Below, piece by piece: positions 54,314-64,000 of a DNA stretch of 64,000 nt. The position numbers were made by a program, and so were the translations under genes. The notes beneath the pieces were generated by a model, which worked only from the letters and a program-made list of their open reading frames with translations, had not been told where the DNA came from and did no database searches. This stretch comes from Rhizobium metallidurans (GTDB lineage: Bacteria; Pseudomonadota; Alphaproteobacteria; Rhizobiales; Rhizobiaceae). The stretch lies in the NCBI RefSeq assembly GCF_014196505.1, contig NZ_JACIDW010000016.1, positions 1-64,000 of the forward strand, written 5' to 3'. Each line of letters starts with the position of its first letter. Positions within the stretch are counted from its first letter, which is position 1.

Positions 54314-54844
54314 TCACTGGCCCTTGGAGATCTGCACCATCGTGTTCTTCAGCGAATTCGCCGGCTGGCCGGGATCGCCTTCGGTGAACACGTCGTCGAC
54401 GACAGGCTTCCCACCCTCGTCCATCACCTCGAACCGCACCGTGGTCAGCGCCTGCTTGTCGTCGACCCCGTCCATGCAGGTCTGCTTCTTGAAGGTGACC
54501 ACCACTTCGGTCGCGCCGCTTTCGCCCGGCTTCGGCGTATAGGTCATGTCCTGCAGCGGGCAGGCATCCTCGCCGTTGACGATGACATCGTAATCGAACG
54601 GCGAAACACCGTCCTCGTCGGCGGCCGGATTCTGCATCGCCGCGCGGTACTTGGCGACGAAATCCTTGCTGTAGATGCGCCCGAGCCTGCTGTCGTCGAA
54701 GATATCCTGCCAGTCCTCGTCGGCGCCCGACCAGTTCTTGGCGGTGGCCTCCATGATCTCCTTGACCGGCGCCGTCGCGTCAGCGGCGAATACGGTGGCG
54801 GTGAGGCCGAGCAGGACGGCTGAGGCAAGCGAAATCGTCTTCAT
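54314..54844 (-). CDS. Secreted protein of unknown function (DUF3828-like)
   Basis: A 176-residue exported protein with a clean signal peptide (MKTISLASAVLLGLTATVFA, cleavage about 21). The mature part is acidic; the fold suggested by SKDFVAKYRAAMQ, PFDYDVIVNGEDACPLQD and EVVVTFKKQTCMDG resembles DUF3828-type small secreted proteins. Two cysteines (in DACPL and QTCMD) may form a disulfide. Function unknown. Divergent from icd. Confidence 0.75.
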   Translation of the reverse strand: MKTISLASAVLLGLTATVFAADATAPVKEIMEATAKNWSGADEDWQDIFDDSRLGRIYSKDFVAKYRAAMQNPAADEDGVSPFDYDVIVNGEDACPLQDMTYTPKPGESGATEVVVTFKKQTCMDGVDDKQALTTVRFEVMDEGGKPVVDDVFTEGDPGQPANSLKNTMVQISKGQ

Positions 54845-54941
54845 GATCAAATGTCCAAGGCAATGGTTTCGCGCGGAGACTAGCCATTTTCCATCTCTTG
54901 GCAATGCCGCAAAAACACACAAATCTGCCCTGCTTGCGGCT

Positions 54942-54969
54942 TTGCACTCCGGGCTCACAATGCTATAGC
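54942..54969 (+). promoter_or_regulatory. Candidate sigma-70 promoter of icd
   Basis: TTGCAC (54942-54947), a 16-bp spacer and TATAGC (54964-54969), leaving a leader of about 57 bases before the ATG at 55033. Confidence 0.5.
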
Positions 54970-55032
54970 CCTCGGGATTTTATATCACCCACCCGGGACG
55001 CATGTCCCTCATAAGCTTAACGAGGCAGATAT

Positions 55033-56244
55033 ATGAAAAAGATCAAGGTCGCCAATCCCGTCGCCGATCTCGACGGCGATGAAATGACGCGCATCATCTG
55101 GCAGCTTATCAAGGACAAGCTGATCCACCCGTATCTCGACCTCGACATCGACTATTTCGACCTCTCCGTCGAAAACCGCGACGCCACCAACGACCAGGTG
55201 ACCATCGACGCCGCCAACGCCATCAAGAAGCACGGCGTCGGCATCAAGTGCGCCACGATCACGCCCGATGAGGACCGTGTCAAGGAATTCAACCTCAAGC
55301 AGATGTGGAAGAGCCCGAACGGCACGATCCGCAACATCCTCGGCGGCGTCATCTTCCGCGAGCCGATCATCTGCCAGAACGTGCCGCGTCTCGTTCCCGG
55401 CTGGACCAAGCCGATCGTCGTCGGCCGTCATGCCTTCGGCGACCAGTACCGCGCCACCGACTTCAAATTCCCCGGCAAGGGCAAGCTGACCATCAAGTTC
55501 GTCGGTGAAGACGGCCAGGTCATCGAAAAGGAAGTCTTCGACGCTCCCGGCGCCGGCGTGGCCATGGCCATGTACAACCTCGACGAATCGATCCGCGAAT
55601 TCGCCCGCGCCTCGATGATGTACGGCCTGATGCGCAAGTGGCCGGTTTATCTGTCGACCAAGAACACCATCCTCAAGGCCTATGACGGCCGCTTCAAGGA
55701 CATCTTCCAGGAAGTCTACGAGGCTGAATTCCAGGATCAGTTCAAGGAAATCGGCATCACCTACGAGCACCGCCTGATCGACGACATGGTCGCTTCGGCA
55801 CTCAAGTGGTCCGGCGGCTACGTCTGGGCCTGCAAGAACTACGATGGCGACGTCCAGTCCGACACCGTTGCCCAGGGCTTCGGCTCGCTCGGCCTGATGA
55901 CCTCGGTTCTCCTGACCCCCGATGGCAAGACCGTCGAAGCCGAAGCCGCCCACGGCACGGTGACGCGTCACTACCGCCAGCACCAGAAGGGCCAGGAAAC
56001 CTCGACGAACTCGATCGCCTCGATCTTCGCCTGGACCCGTGGCCTCGCGCACCGCGCCAAGCTCGACGACAACGCCGAACTGGCGAAGTTCGCGGCGACG
56101 CTGGAAAAGGTCTGCGTCGACACCGTCGAAGCAGGCTTCATGACCAAGGACCTGGCGCTGCTGATCGGCCCGGATCAGCCCTGGCTCTCGACCACGGCTT
56201 TCCTCGACAAGATCGACGAGAACCTGCAGAAGGCCATGGCATAA
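55033..56244 (+). CDS. icd: NADP-dependent isocitrate dehydrogenase
   Basis: A 403-residue enzyme of the eukaryote-like IDH subfamily common in alphaproteobacteria. It oxidises isocitrate to 2-oxoglutarate with NADP. Seen are NPVADLDGDEMTRIIWQLIKDK, KSPNGTIRNILGG, the metal-binding DDMVASALKWSGGYVWACKNYDGDVQSD and EAAHGTVTRHY. Start ATG 55033. A terminator follows. Confidence 0.97.
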   Translation: MKKIKVANPVADLDGDEMTRIIWQLIKDKLIHPYLDLDIDYFDLSVENRDATNDQVTIDAANAIKKHGVGIKCATITPDEDRVKEFNLKQMWKSPNGTIRNILGGVIFREPIICQNVPRLVPGWTKPIVVGRHAFGDQYRATDFKFPGKGKLTIKFVGEDGQVIEKEVFDAPGAGVAMAMYNLDESIREFARASMMYGLMRKWPVYLSTKNTILKAYDGRFKDIFQEVYEAEFQDQFKEIGITYEHRLIDDMVASALKWSGGYVWACKNYDGDVQSDTVAQGFGSLGLMTSVLLTPDGKTVEAEAAHGTVTRHYRQHQKGQETSTNSIASIFAWTRGLAHRAKLDDNAELAKFAATLEKVCVDTVEAGFMTKDLALLIGPDQPWLSTTAFLDKIDENLQKAMA

Positions 56245-56268
56245 GCCATACGGAATATGCGAACGATG

Positions 56269-56292
56269 CGGCGGGGTTTTCCCCGCCGTTTT
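56269..56292 (+). terminator. Rho-independent terminator of icd
   Basis: CGGCGGGG-tttt-CCCCGCCG followed by TTTTC: a perfect 8-bp GC stem 24 bp past the icd stop. Confidence 0.85.
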
Positions 56293-56322
56293 CGTTTCAG
56301 GGATATCAGGAGGGGAAAGACG

Positions 56323-56775
56323 ATGACGAAGACCACGACCATCCGCCCGCTGCGGCCATCGGACCGCGGCGCCTGGGAGCCGCTCTGGGCGGGTTACCAG
56401 CGCTTCTACGAAGTCGCGATCCCCGAGGAAACGACGGACCTGACCTGGGGGCGCTTCCATGATTCAGCAGAGCCGATGCACGCGCTCGGCGCCTTCGATA
56501 GCGACGACGGGCTCGTCGGTATCGTGCACGCGATCTTTCACCGTTCCACCTGGCTTCCCAAATCGACCTGCTACCTGCAGGATCTCTATGTCGACGACAT
56601 CGGGCGCGGTCTCGGCATCGGCGCGGCATTGATCAAGGCCGTCGCCGATCTTGCGCGCGAGCATGGCGCCGGCCGGCTCTACTGGATGACGCACGAGACC
56701 AATGCCACGGCGCGAAAGCTCTACGATCGCATCGCCGAGCGCTCCGGCTTCATCCAGTATCGCAAGGCGCTCTGA
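56323..56775 (+). CDS. GNAT acetyltransferase
   Basis: A 150-residue GNAT-fold protein opening TTIRPLRPSDRGAWEPLW, with acetyl-CoA site YLQDLYVDDIGRGLGIGAAL and the C-terminal WMTHETNATARKLYDRIAERSGFIQYRK. The closing pattern resembles polyamine or aminoglycoside N-acetyltransferase relatives, but the substrate is unknown. ATG at 56323 has AGGAGGGG upstream. It lies 30 bp after the icd terminator. Confidence 0.9.
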   Translation: MTKTTTIRPLRPSDRGAWEPLWAGYQRFYEVAIPEETTDLTWGRFHDSAEPMHALGAFDSDDGLVGIVHAIFHRSTWLPKSTCYLQDLYVDDIGRGLGIGAALIKAVADLAREHGAGRLYWMTHETNATARKLYDRIAERSGFIQYRKAL

Positions 56776-56878
56776 GAACAGCCCGCCGCCGCTACTGCCA
56801 AAATCTGACATCGCCATGCCGTAGACGTTGCCTCGCCGCTGGCCCGCGCCAGTTATCAAGCGAAACGAGGAGAACACC

Positions 56879-57508
56879 ATGGCCGACGAACTGATCTTCT
56901 ATACCAACCCGATGTCGCGCGGACGGATCGCCCGCTGGATGCTGGAGGAAACCGGCGCTCCCTATACGACCGAGATCCTTGGCTTCGAAAGCAGCATGAA
57001 GGCGCCGGATTATCTTGCCATCAACCCGATGGGCAAGGTGCCGGCGATCCGCCACGGCAAGACCGTGGTCACCGAATGCGCCGCCATCTGCGCCTATCTG
57101 GCCGAAGCCTTTCCGGACGCAGGCCTTGCACCGACGGCGGAAGAACGCGGCAGCTACTATCGCTGGATGTTCTTTGCCGCCGGCCCTCTGGAAGCCGCAA
57201 CCACCAACCGCGCGCTCGGCTTTCACACGCCCGCCGACAAGAGCCGGATGGCCGGCTATGGCAGCTATGCCGACGTGATGGACACGCTCGAAAAGGCCGT
57301 CAGCGCCTCGCCCTATATCGCCGGCAACCGCTTCACGGCGGCCGATGTCTATGTCGGGTCGCATGTGGGCTGGGGGCTCTCCTTCGGCACCTTCGAGAAG
57401 CGCCAGGCATTTGCCGATTACGTCGGCCGCGTCACCGACCGCGTCGCCTCCAAGCGGGCGCGCGCGATCGACGACGAAGCCACCGAGGCGCTGCAGAAGA
57501 GCGCCTGA
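56879..57508 (+). CDS. Glutathione S-transferase family protein
   Basis: A 209-residue GST: thioredoxin-like N-terminal domain (residues about 4-80, YTNPMSRGRIARWMLEETGAPY, then NPMGKVPAIRHGKTVVTECAAICAYLAE, where the NPxGKVP and E-(S/C) residues bind glutathione) and an all-helical C-terminal domain with NRFTAADVYVGSHVGWG. The active residue is likely the Ser of the first helix (MSRGRIAR). Substrate unknown. Start ATG 56879 has GAGGAG upstream. Confidence 0.92.
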   Translation: MADELIFYTNPMSRGRIARWMLEETGAPYTTEILGFESSMKAPDYLAINPMGKVPAIRHGKTVVTECAAICAYLAEAFPDAGLAPTAEERGSYYRWMFFAAGPLEAATTNRALGFHTPADKSRMAGYGSYADVMDTLEKAVSASPYIAGNRFTAADVYVGSHVGWGLSFGTFEKRQAFADYVGRVTDRVASKRARAIDDEATEALQKSA

Positions 57509-57524
57509 CCGGGCGCTTGAGGGT

Positions 57525-58376
57525 TCAGATCAGAGGCATGTAGATCTCGGTCACGAGTTCGGTCGGCGGCACGTCGCGCGGATTGTTGAGGTAATCCTCG
57601 AACATCAGCCCGTCACGCAACTGCCGGCCAGAACTCGGCAGCCATTCCGAAAACAGCCACTGATAGGCCTTGTACATATCGGCATAGGGGCCCTTGTGGC
57701 GGAGCACGGCATATTCCCCGCCCTCGAGCGTGAACGGCTCGAGCGGCGCCTCGACCGTAAGCTCGCTGTCGACGGCCACGCAGGCGATGGAGCGAAGCTC
57801 TTCGGCCGGCACGAGATCGGGATCGTCGAAATAGACGCCGATCATCCGCATATCGGGCTTCGCCAGCCCGCGCGCGTGGAGCGTGCCGAAGAGAACCTCG
57901 AACGCCTTGCTGATCTGCATGTAGGGGCCGGAATGGCGCACACCGATGAGCGCGATCGGCTCGATCTTCCGTAAGGTAACGTTGAACATGGCTTTGGTCC
58001 TTCCGTTGGGTGAGGGTTGGAACTCCTGGTGGCTTCCCTCTTTCCGGTAACGGGCAGGCGGCATGCCGTAGACCGACTTGAAGATGCGGTTGAAAGACTG
58101 GAGGTTGGGATAGCCGGATCGCCTGGCAATCTCCCCGATCCCGAGACCCGAACGGACGATGTCGCCCGCCGCGCGATGCAATCGCAGCCGCTTGACGGTC
58201 GCCGCCAGCGTCTCTCCATGAACCGCGCGATAGATCCGGTGCCAGTGATAGCTCGACATGCAGGCGATCCCGGCGAGCTTGTCCATATCCAGCTCTTCGT
58301 CGAGATGATCATGGATATAGGCGGAAACCCGCCTCAGGCGGCTTTCATAGAGTGCCCATGCCGTGCTGCCGTTCAT
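57525..58376 (-). CDS. AraC-family regulator with GyrI-like effector domain
   Basis: A 283-residue protein. Residues about 10-112 are the double helix-turn-helix of AraC/XylS (LDMDKLAGIACMSSYHWHRIYRAVHGE, GEIARRSGYPNLQSFNRIFKSVYGMPPARYR). Residues about 128-283 are a GyrI/SbmC-like small-molecule binding domain (IEPIALIGVRHSGPYMQI, EYAVLRHKGPYADMYKAYQWL). This is the Rob/BmrR-like type used for multidrug sensing. Convergent with the GST gene. Confidence 0.92.
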   Translation of the reverse strand: MNGSTAWALYESRLRRVSAYIHDHLDEELDMDKLAGIACMSSYHWHRIYRAVHGETLAATVKRLRLHRAAGDIVRSGLGIGEIARRSGYPNLQSFNRIFKSVYGMPPARYRKEGSHQEFQPSPNGRTKAMFNVTLRKIEPIALIGVRHSGPYMQISKAFEVLFGTLHARGLAKPDMRMIGVYFDDPDLVPAEELRSIACVAVDSELTVEAPLEPFTLEGGEYAVLRHKGPYADMYKAYQWLFSEWLPSSGRQLRDGLMFEDYLNNPRDVPPTELVTEIYMPLI

Positions 58377-58453
58377 GTCGAAACCTCATGCCAGTTGACC
58401 GGCTGCAGACAAGCATAACGCGATTTGACAAATCCTGCTGAGTTGCCGGCGCA

Positions 58454-58488
58454 AAAGAAAAAGGCGGGCACTCGAAGCACCCGCCTTT
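58454..58488 (-). terminator. Rho-independent terminator of alaS
   Basis: On the minus strand AGGCGGGTGC-ttcga-GTGCCCGCCT followed by TTTCTTTT: a strong 10-bp stem about 26 bp after the alaS stop. Confidence 0.85.
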
Positions 58489-58513
58489 CGCAATTCAATC
58501 AAAAACGGGCCGA

Positions 58514-61174
<2,661 letters not shown>

Positions 61175-61265
61175 GCTATGCCCTTCAGTGCTGCCCAAGG
61201 CAGGTCAGATCTTGAAAATTCAGTGGCTTTTATCGCTGACGTTAACCACTGTCCAGCAGACAAAC

Positions 61266-61305
61266 AAAACCGGCTGCATTCTGATCAAGGAATGCAGCCG
61301 GTTTT
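61266..61305 (-). terminator. Bidirectional-looking terminator between recA and alaS
   Basis: A perfect 16-bp stem: AAAACCGGCTGCATTC (61266-61281) with GAATGCAGCCGGTTTT (61290-61305) around an eight-base loop. It ends recA transcription 23 bp after the stop, so alaS needs its own promoter in the remaining 90 bp. Confidence 0.9.
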
Positions 61306-61328
61306 GAAGCGTTCAGCGCGGATGAGGC

Positions 61329-62405
<1,077 letters not shown>

Positions 62406-62464
62406 TCGATCCACCTTTAGGTTATTGAAGCCGCTCAAGCAATGTCGCCGCCGATGTCGATTTT

Positions 62465-62490
62465 GTACCGCATTTGTTCTCATCACGCAA
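62465..62490. promoter_or_regulatory. SOS (LexA) box of recA
   Basis: GTAC-N7-GTTC (62465-62479) resembles the alphaproteobacterial LexA box GTTC-N7-GTTC. The overlapping TTG-N11-CAA (62474-62490) is the motif described for the Rhizobium etli recA operator. The site lies 60 bp upstream of the recA start and is thus in promoter range. Confidence 0.6.
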
Positions 62491-62532
62491 GTGCCGTTCA
62501 AGGCATTGAAAGAAAGAGGTAAAACGGCCTGT

Positions 62533-62547
62533 GTTCTACATTTGTTT
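62533..62547. promoter_or_regulatory. Second SOS-like box near the divergent kinase gene
   Basis: GTTC-N7-GTTT (62533-62547), one base off the GTTC-N7-GTTC consensus. Its core CATTTGTT is shared with the first box, so the two look like copies of one element 68 bp apart. It is 99 bp before the kinase start and 128 bp from recA. Confidence 0.45.
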
Positions 62548-62645
62548 TATCCATGCGAAGCAAGAGCTTACAACGCTTGGCCGGCGGCTCCCCGCCATGC
62601 GAAAGACCGCACGATTCGGCCACGACCGCATTTCGGAGCGATGAG

Positions 62646-63590
62646 ATGAGCAAGAAGATTCTCGTGCTTGGCGGCGCCCATGTCGATCGCCGCGGCCGCA
62701 TATCGGGCGCGACGGCCGATGGCGCAAGCAACCCCGGCTCCTGGTTCGAGGAGGCCGGCGGCGGCGGCTTCAACGCGGCCCGCAACCTCGCCCGCCTCGG
62801 CTTCGACGTCACCATGATCTCGCCGCGTGGCGGCGACCCGACCGGAGAGATGGTGAGCGAAGCCGCCGATCTCGCCGGCGTCAACGACCGCCCCTTCATC
62901 TTTCTCGACCGCAAGACGCCGAGCTATACCGCGATCATCGAGCGCGACGGCAATCTGGTGATCGCGTTGGCCGACATGGATCTCTACCGCATGTTCGTGC
63001 CGCGCCGCCTGTCGATCCGTTCGGTGCGCGACGCGTTCGCCGCAACCGACATGATCCTCTTCGACGCGAACCTGCCGGAGGAAACGCTGGTCTCGATCAC
63101 GACACGCGCCAAGGCGCTCGGCAAGCCGGTGGCGGCGATCGCCATCTCGCCGGCGAAGGCGGTGAAGCTGAAGGCCTGCATGCAGGGTATCGACTATCTC
63201 TTTCTCAACGAGGCCGAAGCCACGGCGCTGACCGGCGAGCGGCCGGAAAACCCTGTTCACTGGCCGTCCCTGCTCGGTGACATAGGCCTCAGGGGCGGTG
63301 TCGTCACCCGGGGACAGCGCGAGCTGATCGCCTTTTCCGCCGGTCACGTGGCGGCGCTGCAGCCGGCCGATGTCGAGCATGTCTCCGACGTGACCGGCGC
63401 CGGCGATTCCCTTGCCTCGGGCGTCATCGCGGCACTGTTGCGCGGGCTGCCGATGAGCGAGGCGATCCGCGAGGGTGCCGCCGCGGCGGCGCTGACGGTT
63501 CAGTCGCCCAACGCGGTCAACGAAAATCTCTCCGCCGATCTGCTGAAACAGGCTCTGGCTCTTGTTCCGCCGGCAAGAATTCTGCATTGA
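62646..63590 (+). CDS. PfkB-family kinase, probably pseudouridine kinase
   Basis: A 314-residue ribokinase-like enzyme. It has the N-terminal GGGGFNAARNLARLG loop (PfkB signature 1), FDANLPEETL, LFLNEAEATALTG and the C-terminal catalytic-base DVTGAGDSLASG (signature 2, with the catalytic aspartate). The next gene is psuG, so it most likely phosphorylates pseudouridine (PsuK) for cleavage. Start ATG 62646. Divergent from recA. Confidence 0.88.
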   Translation: MSKKILVLGGAHVDRRGRISGATADGASNPGSWFEEAGGGGFNAARNLARLGFDVTMISPRGGDPTGEMVSEAADLAGVNDRPFIFLDRKTPSYTAIIERDGNLVIALADMDLYRMFVPRRLSIRSVRDAFAATDMILFDANLPEETLVSITTRAKALGKPVAAIAISPAKAVKLKACMQGIDYLFLNEAEATALTGERPENPVHWPSLLGDIGLRGGVVTRGQRELIAFSAGHVAALQPADVEHVSDVTGAGDSLASGVIAALLRGLPMSEAIREGAAAAALTVQSPNAVNENLSADLLKQALALVPPARILH

Positions 63591-63618
63591 AACCCGATTA
63601 GACGAAATGGAAGCTCCG

Positions 63619-64000
63619 ATGACGAACTCTCTATCCCCCCAGCTGCCGATCACCTATTCCAAGGAAGTGGCGAGCGCCAAGCAGCGCGGCGCGCCGATCG
63701 TGGCACTCGAATCGACGATCATCACCCACGGCATGCCCTACCCCGGGAATATCGAGATGGCCCGCAGCGTCGAATCGATCATCCGTGAACAGGGCGCCGT
63801 CCCCGCCACCATCGCCGTCATCCACGGCACGCTCCACATCGGGCTGGAAGCAGAAGAGCTCGAGCAGCTGGCCAAGGCGAAGGATGTGCTGAAAGTCTCG
63901 CGCGCCGACCTCGCATTCGCGATCGCCGAGCGCCGCCATGGAGCCACCACGGTCGCCGCCACGATGATCGCCGCCGAACGCGCCGGCATCAAGGTCTTCG
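63619..64000 (+). CDS. psuG: Pseudouridine-5'-phosphate glycosidase (3' end outside window)
   Basis: The visible 127 residues match PsuG/indigoidine-synthase A: PIVALESTIITHGMPYPGNIEMARSVE, then VPATIAVIHGTLHIGL and the DLAFAIAERRHGATTVAATM block. PsuG splits pseudouridine-5'-phosphate to uracil and ribose-5-phosphate. ATG 63619 has GGAAG six bases before it; an ATG at 63607 lacks a ribosome site. It starts 28 bp after the kinase gene. Confidence 0.93.
   Translation, partial: MTNSLSPQLPITYSKEVASAKQRGAPIVALESTIITHGMPYPGNIEMARSVESIIREQGAVPATIAVIHGTLHIGLEAEELEQLAKAKDVLKVSRADLAFAIAERRHGATTVAATMIAAERAGIKVF

Overview
The window is ordinary, densely coded chromosome of an alphaproteobacterium, most likely a member of the Rhizobiaceae (Rhizobium/Agrobacterium/Ensifer group). 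The evidence is high GC with strong third-position bias, a complete suf operon of rhizobial layout (sufS2-B-C-D-S1-X-A), neighbouring recA and alaS followed by icd, a purC-purS-purQ cluster with purL-bolA-grxD nearby, and a rhizobial-type Irr/ICE box and SOS motifs. I see no rRNA, tRNA, CRISPR array, prophage or complete insertion sequence; the only mobile-element trace is the 3' end of a putative IS110-type transposase at the left edge.

Layout. 1-9 kb: a LysE exporter and the iron-sulfur cluster assembly operon on the minus strand, in transcription order sufS2, sufB, a 76-aa membrane protein, sufC, sufD, sufS, sufT/sufX, sufA. A plus-strand HigBA-like toxin-antitoxin pair sits between sufT and sufA, and a near-perfect Irr box lies upstream of sufS2. 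9-21 kb: an alpha/beta hydrolase coupled to a PIN/RHH pair, acetyltransferase, anmK, tyrS, a giant AsmA/YhdP-like envelope protein, a Bcp peroxiredoxin, an M23 peptidase, a DEAD-box helicase and a Nudix hydrolase. 21-28 kb: TfoX-like protein, flavin reductase, orphan substrate-binding protein, rpe, purB, membrane proteins, a serine hydrolase and a 29-aa membrane peptide. 28-42 kb: a PAS-PAS-GGDEF-EAL protein, purC, purS, an 85-aa unknown protein, purQ, a lipoprotein, a DUF1127 protein divergent from a MocR-type regulator, a PagL-like deacylase, purL, bolA, grxD and two tandem Bcr/CflA efflux pumps. 42-54 kb, almost all minus strand: an orphan antitoxin-like protein, an inositol-monophosphatase family enzyme, ttcA, glsA, rpsD, phoA, a HerA-like ATPase, an MFS transporter, murI, a TrmJ-like methyltransferase, a FUSC transporter and a secreted unknown. 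55-64 kb: icd, an acetyltransferase, a glutathione transferase, an AraC regulator, alaS, recA, and divergently a PfkB kinase and psuG (cut by the window end).

Themes. The suf operon, BolA, the CGFS glutaredoxin and the Irr box form an iron-sulfur and iron-homeostasis set. purC, S, Q, L and B cover much of de novo purine synthesis but are spread over four loci. murI, anmK, the M23 peptidase, the YhdP-like protein and PagL serve the cell envelope. Nothing here looks like a defence island or biosynthetic cluster. The best leads are small: the toxin-antitoxin pair splitting the suf operon, three small unknown proteins placed inside or beside conserved operons, and several well-formed operators and hairpins.
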